Positions 18,576-27,199 of a stretch of DNA of 64,000 nt are shown here, piece by piece. The translations under genes were made by a program, and so were the position numbers. Each line of letters begins with the position of its first letter. Within the stretch, counting starts at the first letter, position 1. The DNA comes from DATGMS01 sp035303945 (GTDB lineage: Bacteria; Bacteroidota; Bacteroidia; Cytophagales; Cyclobacteriaceae), in contig DATGQZ010000020.1 in NCBI GenBank assembly GCA_035303945.1, positions 60,380 through 124,379 on the forward strand, read 5' to 3'. The notes beneath the pieces are model-generated. The model saw nothing but the letters and a program-made list of their open reading frames with translations, searched no databases and was not told the origin of the DNA.

Positions 18576-19961
18576 TTAGAGAACTTTGCTTTTAAACACC
18601 ATCAATTTTTCACGAGTCATTTCATGGATGGTATAGGGGATTCCTCCCATACCTATACCCGACTCATCTCTGCCACCAAAAGGCATCCAATCCACCCGAA
18701 AAGCGGTGTGATCATTTACCATTACGGCTGTGGCATTCAGTTTTTGCATGGTGTCCAAAGCGATGTCCAAATCCTTGGTAAATACCGCGGCCTGAAAATG
18801 TACATTGAGTGCATTGGCTGCGTCGATGGCTTGATCTATGTTGGAATAGGGATATATACAGACTACTGGACCAAAAATTTCCTCTTTGGACAGCCTTGCG
18901 TCCGAAGGTGGGTGATATAGTACGGTGGGTGCATAGCAGGTGTCCGAAATACGCTTTGCGCCGCACAGTGGCTTGGCACCGGCAGCTATCGCCTCCTGAA
19001 CCCATTCTTCTACCCGGTCCACCTCTTTAGGCAGGATCAAGGGTCCTACTTCTGTTTTTTCGTCTAAAGGATCACCTACAACTAGCTTTGTGGTCAGTTG
19101 GCTAAATTCCTTGCAGAAATCCTCGGCTATGTCTTGGTGAACAAATATTTTTTGTACCGATACGCATACCTGTCCTGCATGGTAGAAGCCGCCCTTTATC
19201 AATGCGGGTATGGCTAGTTTCAGATCGGCATCTTTATCTACTATAACTGGTGCCACGCCCCCGTGTTCCAATGCACATCGGGTCCCCGGGGATAGTTTGG
19301 ACTTTAGCTCCCAACCTACCTTGGCAGAACCGATGAAGGAGAGATAATTTACTCTGCTGTCTGTTGCCAATTTTTCTGCAATATCCGAGGAGCAGATGAG
19401 GCTTTGACACCAGCCGTGGGGTAGGCCAGCTTCCTGTAGGATGTCGAGAAAGGCGAGGCAGGATAGCGGTGTGGTGCTGGCAGGTTTTACAATCACCGGA
19501 CAGCCAGCGGCTACGGCTGTGGCAGTCTGGTGCACAATAAGGTTTAGAGGATGGTTAAAGGCACTGATAGAAGCTACTATTCCAATAGGTTCCCTGATGG
19601 TAAAGGCCAATCGATTGACCGATGCCGCTGTAAGACCCATGGGAATTTGTGAACCTTTCAGTTGAGAGACTTCTTGTGCTGCGAGTTTCACGCCGTTAAT
19701 TGCCCGTAGAACCTCTACTTTAGAGTCTTGATAAGGTTTGCCCCCTTCCTCAGCGGCGGTGCGCGTTAGCTCTTCTATCTTAGTGGTCATGATCGCCGCC
19801 GCTTTTTCAAGAATTGCGATCCGTTGATGCGGAGCAAGCCATTGGTTTCGGTCCCTAAACAAACGATCGGCGCTGTCCAAGGCTTTCTCTAAATCATCTT
19901 CGTCGGCGAGGGGAAGTTCTTTGATTAAATTGTTATTATATGGGTTGCGTATTTTCAGCAT
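18576..19961 (-). CDS. NAD(P)-dependent aldehyde dehydrogenase
   Basis: A 461-residue aldehyde dehydrogenase, slightly shorter than the usual 480-500. Key residues are visible: the catalytic Cys in GQVCVSVQ, the general-base Glu in LEHGG, the oxyanion Asn in SAFNHPLN and the cofactor loop FIGSAKVG. The subgroup resembles lactaldehyde or phosphonoacetaldehyde dehydrogenases (NDHTAFRVDWMPFGG), but the aldehyde cannot be assigned. It stands alone, divergent from the XRE regulator gene; the shared 210-bp region carries a tandem repeat that may control one or both. Confidence 0.85.
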   Translation of the reverse strand: MLKIRNPYNNNLIKELPLADEDDLEKALDSADRLFRDRNQWLAPHQRIAILEKAAAIMTTKIEELTRTAAEEGGKPYQDSKVEVLRAINGVKLAAQEVSQLKGSQIPMGLTAASVNRLAFTIREPIGIVASISAFNHPLNLIVHQTATAVAAGCPVIVKPASTTPLSCLAFLDILQEAGLPHGWCQSLICSSDIAEKLATDSRVNYLSFIGSAKVGWELKSKLSPGTRCALEHGGVAPVIVDKDADLKLAIPALIKGGFYHAGQVCVSVQKIFVHQDIAEDFCKEFSQLTTKLVVGDPLDEKTEVGPLILPKEVDRVEEWVQEAIAAGAKPLCGAKRISDTCYAPTVLYHPPSDARLSKEEIFGPVVCIYPYSNIDQAIDAANALNVHFQAAVFTKDLDIALDTMQKLNATAVMVNDHTAFRVDWMPFGGRDESGIGMGGIPYTIHEMTREKLMVFKSKVL

Positions 19962-20077
19962 GGGATAATTAATTTAAACCTGAGCATGGGATCGATCCGA
20001 TCCACCCATTTTCAAGGTGAACGTGTAGATACAACATAAATATAGTAAATTACATTCAGATCGTCAGAATCCCTACA

Positions 20078-20118
20078 TGTCGGGTAAATGTCGGGTAAAA
20101 TCCGAGTCAAATACGGAT
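20078..20118. repeat. Tandem 11-bp direct repeat and adjacent dyad upstream of XRE regulator
   Basis: TGTCGGGTAAA occurs twice back to back (20078-20088 and 20089-20099), one helical turn apart. It is followed by the inverted pair ATCCG (20100-20104) / CGGAT (20114-20118). The array lies 54-94 bp before the regulator ATG and about 117 bp before the aldehyde dehydrogenase ATG. It may be an operator, perhaps for the neighbouring XRE protein; this is inference. Confidence 0.5.
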
Positions 20119-20171
20119 GGTGAAGTTCCGAAAAAATACAACTTGCCATGGTTAAACAAAACCTACTGATC

Positions 20172-20999
20172 ATGAAACAACCCGATCTGGGCCTGAAAGT
20201 TGTCGAACTTAGAAAGGCCAAAGGACTTACGCAAGAGGAACTAGTGGAGCGCTGCAATATTAACGTACGCACGATCCAACGCATTGAAGCAGGGGAGGTG
20301 ATGCCCAGAAGCTATACCATTAAAAGTATCATGGATGCTCTCGATTATGACTTCGGTGCAACCCCCGTAGCGGAAGAGACCCAAAGTACTGAGGACATTC
20401 CCGCTCACAAAAGGGGCATTTTAAAAGTTGCCTTTTTTGTTGGGATTGTCTATCTGGTGCTGGCGCTGTTGGAGGGTTTGATGGATTTTTTACCCATTCT
20501 CAATGAACCACACGATACCTTAAAGCTGGGTAACTGGTATGCCGGTCTGAAAATAGCAGTCATTGGAACCTATGCAGTTTTCATGTTGGGATACTACCAG
20601 CTCGGAGTATTACACCACAACGCGTTGGTGATGGTTGCCAGTGTGCTATTGATGATTGCTGCTACGATTACATTGTCGGCAGACATCTATGTGTACTATA
20701 CCGAATCCATAGATTTTCTAATCGTTCAGATCGTCAAGTCGGTCATTTCTGGTGCCCTTTATATAGCCCTAGGGATAGGTCTTCTAAAGTTTCAAGCACC
20801 TTTTGGATCTCTGGCTTTGGTCACCGCGGTTTTAGGCATAATTGCTGGTTTGGCTTTTCTGACGGTGGTATTCGCTTTGCCGGGGCTGACGGTGTTTACA
20901 GTATTTGAAATCCTGCAGTTAATGCTGCTGTATCAAGCTTTTACGGCTGACGGGGAGAAGAAAAGCATTAACTCTGGAAAAATTCCTGTTTTTGGTTGA
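20172..20999 (+). CDS. Membrane-anchored XRE-family transcriptional regulator
   Basis: A 275-residue protein with an N-terminal helix-turn-helix of the XRE type (VELRKAKGLTQEELVERCNI, recognition helix around NVRTIQRIEAGE, residues about 10-62) and about six hydrophobic helices from residue 80 to 265. There is no extracellular sensor domain beyond short loops. Such one-component regulators bind DNA while anchored in the membrane; what they sense is not known. The frame also has an ATG at 20148. The ATG at 20172 is chosen because the HTH domain begins right after MKQPDLGLK, which resembles the usual start of this family. A strong bidirectional terminator follows. Confidence 0.8.
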   Translation: MKQPDLGLKVVELRKAKGLTQEELVERCNINVRTIQRIEAGEVMPRSYTIKSIMDALDYDFGATPVAEETQSTEDIPAHKRGILKVAFFVGIVYLVLALLEGLMDFLPILNEPHDTLKLGNWYAGLKIAVIGTYAVFMLGYYQLGVLHHNALVMVASVLLMIAATITLSADIYVYYTESIDFLIVQIVKSVISGALYIALGIGLLKFQAPFGSLALVTAVLGIIAGLAFLTVVFALPGLTVFTVFEILQLMLLYQAFTADGEKKSINSGKIPVFG

Positions 21000-21014
21000 A
21001 CCGATGGCCAAAGA

Positions 21015-21054
21015 CAAAAAAAAACGGACCAGGGAAAACCGAGTCCGTTTTTTC
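21015..21054. terminator. Bidirectional terminator between XRE regulator and gltA
   Basis: Perfect stem AAAACGGAC (21021-21029) / GTCCGTTTT (21043-21051), flanked by A-rich sequence to the left and T-rich sequence to the right, so both converging genes gain a hairpin plus T-run. Confidence 0.85.
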
Positions 21055-21072
21055 TATCATGTGCGTCAACGA

Positions 21073-22359
21073 TTACCTGTTGTTTACTTCAACATATGTC
21101 CTTTCATTGGCTCCAGTGTACACCTGACGTGGTCTACCAATAGGTTCGTTATTCTCTCTCATTTCTTTCCATTGCGCAATCCAACCAGGTAGACGGCCTA
21201 ATGCAAACATGACGGTAAACATATCTGTTGGAATACCTAATGCCCTGTAAATAATGCCAGAGTAGAAGTCAACATTTGGATAAAGCTTTCTTTCTACGAA
21301 GTAAGGATCATTTAAGGCAGCTTCTTCAAGCTCTTTGGCGATGTCGAGTACCGGATCATTCACGCCTAATTTAGTCAGCACATCATCTGCTGCTTTCTTG
21401 ATGATCTTAGCCCGTGGGTCAAAGTTTTTGTATACTCGGTGACCAAAGCCCATCAGACGGAATGGATCATTTTTATCCTTTGCCTTGGCAATATATTTCT
21501 TGGAATCGCCTCCATCAGCTTTGATGGCTTCCAGCATCTCAATTACAGATTGGTTGGCGCCACCATGCAATGGTCCCCAAAGTGCATTGATGCCTGCAGA
21601 AATAGACGCATAGATGCTTGCCTGAGATGATCCCACCATTCTGACGGTTGATGTAGAGCAGTTTTGCTCGTGATCTGCGTGAAGGATCAAGAGCTTATCC
21701 AAAGCATCTATGATTACTGGATCCACCTCGTACCGTTCGGCTGGCAGCGCAAACATCATCTTCATAAAATTGGCGCAATAACCCAGGCTGTTGTCCGGAT
21801 AATTTACAGGATGGCCCATTTTGTTTTTGTATGCCCAAGCAGCAAAAGTGGGCATCTTCGCCAACAGGCGGATAATGCTCAGCCTTACATCTTCTTCTGT
21901 GCGGTTAGGATTTAGCGATTCGGGATAGAACGCCGTCAATGAGCAGATTAAGGATGATAATACACCCATAGGATGGGCTACTGATGGAAAGCCGTCCAAT
22001 ATTTTTTTGATGTCTTCGTGCACCAATGTATGAACAGTAATGTCTCTTGCAAACTTGTCGTATTGTTCCTGTGTAGGCAGCTCCCCGTAAATCAATAAAT
22101 AAGATACTTCCAAGAAATTGGATTTTTCAGCAAGTTCTTCAATACCATATCCTCTATACCTCAAGATACCTTTTTCGCCATCCAAAAAAGTAATGGCACT
22201 CTGGGTTGATCCTGTGTTTTTATAGCCAGGATCTAGGGTGATTAGGCCTGAAGCTCCTCTTAATTTGGCAATATCTATCGCCTTCTCATTTTCAGAGCCC
22301 TCTATTACCGGGAATTCGTAATCTTTTCCATCAAAGGATATCTTAGCAATTTCAGACAT
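21073..22359 (-). CDS. gltA: Citrate synthase
   Basis: A 428-residue type II-like citrate synthase, the first enzyme of the TCA cycle. Conserved active-site segments are visible: LHADHEQNCST (His that binds oxaloacetate), GPLHGGANQ (catalytic His), GFGHRVYKNFDPRA and the Asp in NVDFYSG. Length matches the hexameric bacterial enzyme, which is often inhibited by NADH. It is transcribed alone; the 277-bp region upstream contains no clear promoter match and ends in the palindromic terminator of the bacilliredoxin gene. Confidence 0.95.
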   Translation of the reverse strand: MSEIAKISFDGKDYEFPVIEGSENEKAIDIAKLRGASGLITLDPGYKNTGSTQSAITFLDGEKGILRYRGYGIEELAEKSNFLEVSYLLIYGELPTQEQYDKFARDITVHTLVHEDIKKILDGFPSVAHPMGVLSSLICSLTAFYPESLNPNRTEEDVRLSIIRLLAKMPTFAAWAYKNKMGHPVNYPDNSLGYCANFMKMMFALPAERYEVDPVIIDALDKLLILHADHEQNCSTSTVRMVGSSQASIYASISAGINALWGPLHGGANQSVIEMLEAIKADGGDSKKYIAKAKDKNDPFRLMGFGHRVYKNFDPRAKIIKKAADDVLTKLGVNDPVLDIAKELEEAALNDPYFVERKLYPNVDFYSGIIYRALGIPTDMFTVMFALGRLPGWIAQWKEMRENNEPIGRPRQVYTGANERTYVEVNNR

Positions 22360-22607
22360 GTGCGTATATATTTATCTTAATTGGTTGTAAAAGTTCAATT
22401 GGGCTTTAAGTTAAGAAAATAGTGCATATTATACACCTCTCGCCATGCGGGAATATTCCTTCGTCACCTGCTAATACTCTAATCCGCTTATTGCAAAAAA
22501 ACGATTTTAAAAGGTGTTCTTTAACTGTTTGCAGTAAAGTCAGCTTGTTTTTATCGAAAATTCCAATTCTTGCGGAAGGGTATGGTTGGGAGATTAATGC
22601 ACAAATA

Positions 22608-22641
22608 AATAAAATATGACCCAATTGGGTCATATTTTATT
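22608..22641 (-). terminator. 34-bp perfect palindrome, terminator of the suf operon
   Basis: A perfect palindrome whose arms (22608-22622 and 22627-22641) enclose the 4-nt loop AATT. On the - strand it ends in a TTTTATTTATTT tract. The TAA stop of the bacilliredoxin gene (22637-22639) lies inside one arm. Best read as the terminator of the suf-DUF59-bacilliredoxin unit. Confidence 0.75.
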
Positions 22642-23056
22642 GGCAGAAATTTTCAAAAACTTCTACTAAATGGTCGCCAATCATCTTGGCATTTCTTCCT
22701 TCAATATGGTGTCTTTCAATGAAATGCACCAGCTCTCCATCTTTGAACAATGCCATGGCAGGAGAGGAGGGAGGGTAGGGGAGCACATATTCCCTTACTT
22801 TGGCCACTGCGTCAGTATCATTACCGGCAAATACGGTGGCTAGAACATCTGGTTTGGCATCAGCTTCTTCCAAGGCATACCGAACTCCTGGCCTTGCAGC
22901 GCCAGCAGCACAGCCACAAACGGAATTTACAACAATGAAAGTGGTGCCTTTATGGTTTTTCAAATGATTGTCAACATCTTCAGCTGATCTGAACTCGACA
23001 AATCCTACATCAGTCAATTCAGCACGCATAGGTGCTATTAATTCTTCGGGATACAT
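22637..23056 (-). CDS. BrxA/BrxB-family bacilliredoxin
   Basis: A 139-residue thioredoxin-fold protein of the YphP/YqiW (DUF1094) family. The CGC motif is visible in NSVCGCAAG (about residues 45-53), as is the family start MYPEELI. In Firmicutes these proteins remove bacillithiol from proteins after oxidative stress; many Bacteroidota also carry them. It is the last gene of the suf transcript, 27 bp after the DUF59 gene, which suggests a role in thiol repair or sulfur handling during iron-sulfur cluster assembly. Confidence 0.9.
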   Translation of the reverse strand: MYPEELIAPMRAELTDVGFVEFRSAEDVDNHLKNHKGTTFIVVNSVCGCAAGAARPGVRYALEEADAKPDVLATVFAGNDTDAVAKVREYVLPYPPSSPAMALFKDGELVHFIERHHIEGRNAKMIGDHLVEVFENFCQ

Positions 23057-23083
23057 ATGGTTACTTTTCTGTTTAATTTATGC

Positions 23084-23425
23084 TTATAGAAAACCAAGCT
23101 CCAACTTGGCTACCTCGGACATCATGTCCTGAGAAAAAGGAGGATCAAATGTCAGTTCTACCTCCACATTATTGATCCCCTCTATAGCTTCTATATTGGC
23201 TTTTACTTCGGAAGGAATAGATTCCGCAGCAGGGCAATTAGGCGAGGTCAGAGTCATTAATACATAGACGTTATTTACCGGATAAACACTGATCTCATAG
23301 ATGAGGCCCAATTCGTATATGTCAACAGGAATCTCCGGATCATATACTTCTTTAATGGCGGCGATGACCTTTTCTTTGAGATCGGGAATATTCAAGGTTT
23401 CCTCCTTATTTGCTGTATCAGACAT
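23084..23425 (-). CDS. DUF59/MIP18-family iron-sulfur assembly protein (SufT-like)
   Basis: A 113-residue protein of the MIP18 (DUF59) fold, with the family segments IKEVYDPEIPVDIYELGLIYEI and LTSPNCPAAESIP, the latter with the conserved reactive Cys. It is thought to help in maturation or delivery of Fe-S clusters. It starts 4 bp after sufE, placing it firmly in the suf operon, so a function in the same pathway is well supported by context. Confidence 0.9.
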   Translation of the reverse strand: MSDTANKEETLNIPDLKEKVIAAIKEVYDPEIPVDIYELGLIYEISVYPVNNVYVLMTLTSPNCPAAESIPSEVKANIEAIEGINNVEVELTFDPPFSQDMMSEVAKLELGFL

Positions 23426-23429
23426 AACA

Positions 23430-23864
23430 CTATACTTTAAGTTGGGACTGTTGGTAGGCCAAAGCGTACAGTTTCATTTGCTTAATCATGGATGCCAAGC
23501 CGTTGGATCGTTGGGACCCAATGATACTGCTCATTCCTATTTTGTCAATAAAGTAAAGCTCAGTATCTAAAATTTCTTTTGGTGTTCGGTTTGATAAAAC
23601 CCTGATCAACAAACTGATCAGACCTTTGGTAATATCTGTATTGGAATCCGCAAGGTATATCACCTTACTATCTTCAAACCTGGTAGTCAACCAAACCTTC
23701 GATTGGCAGCCCTTGATGATATTATCATCTGTCCGTTCCGCCTCAGGAAAAGCAGGCAATTTATCGCCTATTTCCATGATGTAGTAGATGGTTGACTCCT
23801 TATCATCCCCTAGTATACTGAATTCATCTATGATTTCTTCCTGGATCTCCCGGGTATCTGTCAT
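23430..23864 (-). CDS. sufE: Cysteine desulfuration protein SufE
   Basis: A 144-residue SufE that accepts sulfur from the SufS persulfide and passes it to the SufBCD scaffold. The acceptor Cys lies in IIKGCQSKVWL (about residue 53), the standard SufE motif. Its ATG overlaps the sufS stop by 4 nt. Confidence 0.95.
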   Translation of the reverse strand: MTDTREIQEEIIDEFSILGDDKESTIYYIMEIGDKLPAFPEAERTDDNIIKGCQSKVWLTTRFEDSKVIYLADSNTDITKGLISLLIRVLSNRTPKEILDTELYFIDKIGMSSIIGSQRSNGLASMIKQMKLYALAYQQSQLKV

Positions 23865-25084
23865 TTATTTTTGATTTTGGCGATTCTGCTGAGGCTTTGA
23901 TAAAGTGCATCCACCTCCTCTTCGGTGTTGTAAACAGAAAAGGATGCCCTAACAGTTCCCTCAATTTGTAATCGGTTCATTAGTGGTTGGGTACAGTGAT
24001 GTCCGGTGCGTACGGCAATGCCTGCCGCATCCAGCATCATCCCCACATCAAAAGGATGCATGCCCTTGATCAGGAAAGAAAGGATGCTGACCCGTTCGGC
24101 CGCTTCGCCCACAGGTATAAATCCATTGATCGTCCGCAGCTTTTCATTAGCATAGCCCAGAATAGCGTTCTCATGCGCGACCATTTTATCTTTACCCAGT
24201 TCATTGACGAATTCCAGCGCCTTTTGAAAAGCGATTACATCGCCAATGTTAGGCGTACCCGCTTCAAATTTAAAAGGAATATCGTTGTAAGTGGTCTTTT
24301 CAAAAGTCACTTCACGGATCATTTCTCCTCCGCCCATATAAGGAGGCATGGCTTCAAGTACTTCCCTTTTGCCATAGAGAACTCCTAATCCGGTAGGCCC
24401 ATAAATCTTATGTGCCGAAAAGGCAAAAAAGTCACAGTCCAGTTGCTGCACATCAATGGTCAGATGCGAGCTGGATTGGGCGCCATCCAACAAAACTTTG
24501 GCACCCACACTGTGAGCCTTTTCAATTATGTATTTGACAGGATTAACTGTTCCCAAGGCATTCGATACCTGCACGATAGACACTATTTTGGTACGGCTGG
24601 ACAACAGCTTATCAAACTCATCCAATAGCAATTCACCTCGGTCATTGATGGGTATGACTTTGAGGGTTGCTCCCTTTTCCTCGCACAGCATCTGCCAGGG
24701 CACGATGTTGGAATGATGCTCTAGGGTAGAAATTATGATTTCGTCGCCTGCTTCTACAAATTTCCTCCCGTAGGTGCTTGCCACCAGGTTGATGCTTTCG
24801 GTCGTGCCTTTGGTGAAAATGATTTCCTCCGGCTCCCGGGCATTGGTAAATTGCTGTACCATGAGCCGGGTTTTTTCAAAATAATCCGTCGCCCTTGCCG
24901 CTAGTGTATGTGCGCCGCGATGGATATTCGCATTGTCTACCTTATAATAATTAGACAAGGCTTCGATGACCGATAGCGGTTTCTGGGTTGTGGCTGCATT
25001 GTCCAGATACACCAAAGGTTTCCCGTTGACTTCCTGATGAAGAACGGGAAACTGGTTTCTGATATGGTTAATGTCTAAGCCCAT
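23861..25084 (-). CDS. sufS: Cysteine desulfurase SufS
   Basis: A 407-residue PLP enzyme that converts cysteine to alanine and enzyme-bound persulfide. Visible: the start pattern IRNQFPVL, the PLP Lys in FSAHKIYGPTG (about residue 227), and the catalytic Cys in RTGHHCTQPLM (about 363). Length is typical of the SufS group. It starts 1 bp after sufD. Confidence 0.95.
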   Translation of the reverse strand: MGLDINHIRNQFPVLHQEVNGKPLVYLDNAATTQKPLSVIEALSNYYKVDNANIHRGAHTLAARATDYFEKTRLMVQQFTNAREPEEIIFTKGTTESINLVASTYGRKFVEAGDEIIISTLEHHSNIVPWQMLCEEKGATLKVIPINDRGELLLDEFDKLLSSRTKIVSIVQVSNALGTVNPVKYIIEKAHSVGAKVLLDGAQSSSHLTIDVQQLDCDFFAFSAHKIYGPTGLGVLYGKREVLEAMPPYMGGGEMIREVTFEKTTYNDIPFKFEAGTPNIGDVIAFQKALEFVNELGKDKMVAHENAILGYANEKLRTINGFIPVGEAAERVSILSFLIKGMHPFDVGMMLDAAGIAVRTGHHCTQPLMNRLQIEGTVRASFSVYNTEEEVDALYQSLSRIAKIKNK

Positions 25085-25085
25085 T

Positions 25086-26384
25086 TTAAAAATCGCTGCC
25101 TAATCTTTGTGCAACTTCTTGAATGCAATATTCTCTAAATGCGTCATTTTTAATATGTTCCAATACTTCACCGGCGAAGGCATGCAGCAATAGCCCCTTC
25201 GCTTTGTCTTTGCTGATCCCTCTTGCCCGGAGGTAGAATAGGGCTTCCTCATCAAGCTGGCCGGCAGTACATCCGTGGGAGCATTTTACATCATCTGCCC
25301 AGATTTCAAGCTGAGGCTTGGTATTGATGGTGGCGTCATCCGACAGCAGGATGTTGCTGTTTTGCTGAAAAGCATTGGTCTTTTGAGCATCTTGGCGGAC
25401 GAAAATTTTACCGTTGAATACACCGCGGGATTGGTCAGATAAAATACCTTTGTATAGTTCATTGGACAATGAATGCGGCTTGATGTGATCTACACCGGTA
25501 TGGTTGTCGACATGTGTTTTGCCATCCAACAAGTATAAGCCATACATATTTCCTTCACAGTTGGAATCCAATAAATTGAGGTTGAGGTTATTTCGAATCA
25601 TCCCCCCTTGTAAAGAAACCACCGCAGAAGAATAGGTGCCGTCTCTATGGATGTCTGTTTCAAAATTGCTTACTTCTATGGCTTCACGGCTTTGGTTCTG
25701 CATTTTGTAGTAGTACAAATGAGAATTTTCGGCAACACTGATTTCGGTTACATCATTTAGGAAGTAGGGTTGATCATCCAGGCTGATGATCTTCTCGATC
25801 AAGGTCACTTCGGCACTCTTGCCAACTTTGATAAACACCCTTGGAAATATGGTTTGGCCGATATTTGCCTGATTGAAGCTAAGCAAAACCAAGGGTTTGG
25901 CCAACCTAGTACCATCGGCTATTTCGATAAATACGCCATCTTGGAACATCACCGTATTCAAGACGTTAAAGGGGTCTTTTTCGAGTTTGGCAATTTGACC
26001 GAAGCCTTTTTGCTCTACCTCTTCAGCTACTTGAGAAAGCGGGCTGATCCTGAAATCATTTTGATCCCAAGTAGAAAGTTCCGGTGCAAATCTGCCGTTG
26101 TTGAAGACGATCACATCTGCATCCATGCCGGCGATGTGTTCCTCTAGAACCCGCTCCTTGCTTATATCGGCGGGGGCTGCTTCAGTAAAATTGGAAATGG
26201 TATTTTCCAGTTTTCTCGTGATGGGGGTATATTTGTATTCCTCTGCTTTGTTGGAGGGCAGACCATGCTCTTCCAGAAGGGAAAGTGCTCTGTCTTTTAA
26301 AGAAGCAAATTTAGTAGTGGTCAACCCATTAGCTATTGCCTCCAAAAAAGCCTCTTTGGGAGATTTTTTTGTTGTAATAGTCAT
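25086..26384 (-). CDS. sufD: Fe-S cluster assembly protein SufD
   Basis: A 432-residue SufD, a right-handed beta-helix protein that forms the SufBC2D scaffold complex. Family segments are clear: NVLNTVMFQDG in the core and DVKCSHGCTAGQLDEEALFYLRARG near the C-terminus, with the conserved His used at the SufB-SufD interface. It lies between sufC (28 bp gap) and sufS. Confidence 0.95.
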   Translation of the reverse strand: MTITTKKSPKEAFLEAIANGLTTTKFASLKDRALSLLEEHGLPSNKAEEYKYTPITRKLENTISNFTEAAPADISKERVLEEHIAGMDADVIVFNNGRFAPELSTWDQNDFRISPLSQVAEEVEQKGFGQIAKLEKDPFNVLNTVMFQDGVFIEIADGTRLAKPLVLLSFNQANIGQTIFPRVFIKVGKSAEVTLIEKIISLDDQPYFLNDVTEISVAENSHLYYYKMQNQSREAIEVSNFETDIHRDGTYSSAVVSLQGGMIRNNLNLNLLDSNCEGNMYGLYLLDGKTHVDNHTGVDHIKPHSLSNELYKGILSDQSRGVFNGKIFVRQDAQKTNAFQQNSNILLSDDATINTKPQLEIWADDVKCSHGCTAGQLDEEALFYLRARGISKDKAKGLLLHAFAGEVLEHIKNDAFREYCIQEVAQRLGSDF

Positions 26385-26412
26385 TTCTTGAAAATTAGTC
26401 GATATGCAAATA

Positions 26413-27174
26413 TTAAAGGGCGGAACCTGCTACTTCCTCTTTGATCCAATCATAACCTTTCTCTTCCAGTTCTAGTGCAAGTTCTTTCGAACCGGATTTT
26501 ACGATTCGGCCCTTATAAATCACGTGGACAAAATCAGGAACAATATAATCCAACAACCGCTGATAGTGGGTTACAACAATGGTAGCATTGTCTGGCGTTT
26601 TAAGTTTGTTTACGCCATTGGCTACAATCCTCAAAGCATCAATATCAAGACCAGAATCGGTCTCGTCCAGAATAGACAAAGAAGGCTCCAGCATAGCTAA
26701 CTGAAAAATCTCGTTTCTTTTCTTTTCTCCACCGGAAAAACCCTCGTTTAACGACCTGCTCAAAAGTTTTTGGTCAATTTCAACCAGCTTCATCTTTTCT
26801 TTCATCAATGAAAGAAACTTCACTGCATCAAGAGCCTCTAATCCACGGTGCTCGCGCACCTGATTGACGGCTGTGCGGAGGAAGTTGGTGGTACTTACGC
26901 CCGGTATCTCAACAGGATATTGGAATGCTAAAAACACGCCTTCCCTTGCGCGCTCCTCAGGAGCAAGTTCCAGCAGATCGCTGCCTTTAAAAATTACTTC
27001 GCCTTCTGTAACCTCATATTCTTCTCTGCCAGCCAATACGGAAGCCAAAGTAGACTTACCCGAACCATTTGGGCCCATAATGGCATGCACTTCTCCAGCT
27101 TTTACTTCTAGGTCTATACCTTTTAGAATAGGGGTGCCTTCAACAGAGGCGTGTAAATTTTTTATTGATAACAT
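26413..27174 (-). CDS. sufC: Fe-S cluster assembly ATPase SufC
   Basis: A 253-residue ABC-type ATPase. Walker A is GPNGSGKST (about residues 35-43), the signature motif is FSGGEKKRNE, and Walker B is LSILDETDSGLDIDAL. It drives conformational change in the SufBCD complex. The DETDSGLD sequence is characteristic of SufC and separates it from transport ATPases. Confidence 0.97.
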   Translation of the reverse strand: MLSIKNLHASVEGTPILKGIDLEVKAGEVHAIMGPNGSGKSTLASVLAGREEYEVTEGEVIFKGSDLLELAPEERAREGVFLAFQYPVEIPGVSTTNFLRTAVNQVREHRGLEALDAVKFLSLMKEKMKLVEIDQKLLSRSLNEGFSGGEKKRNEIFQLAMLEPSLSILDETDSGLDIDALRIVANGVNKLKTPDNATIVVTHYQRLLDYIVPDFVHVIYKGRIVKSGSKELALELEEKGYDWIKEEVAGSAL

Positions 27175-27199
27175 GATGATGATTAAATTTTATTGAATT

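Noticed and set aside
18366..18920. A 184-codon + strand ORF spanning the lhgO start and the aldehyde dehydrogenase end
   Set aside because: Most of it is antisense to both genes, and it has no recognisable domain.
22406..22633. A 75-codon - strand ORF between gltA and the bacilliredoxin gene
   Set aside because: It starts inside the palindromic terminator, shows no family features, and a + strand ORF of similar size covers the same bases.
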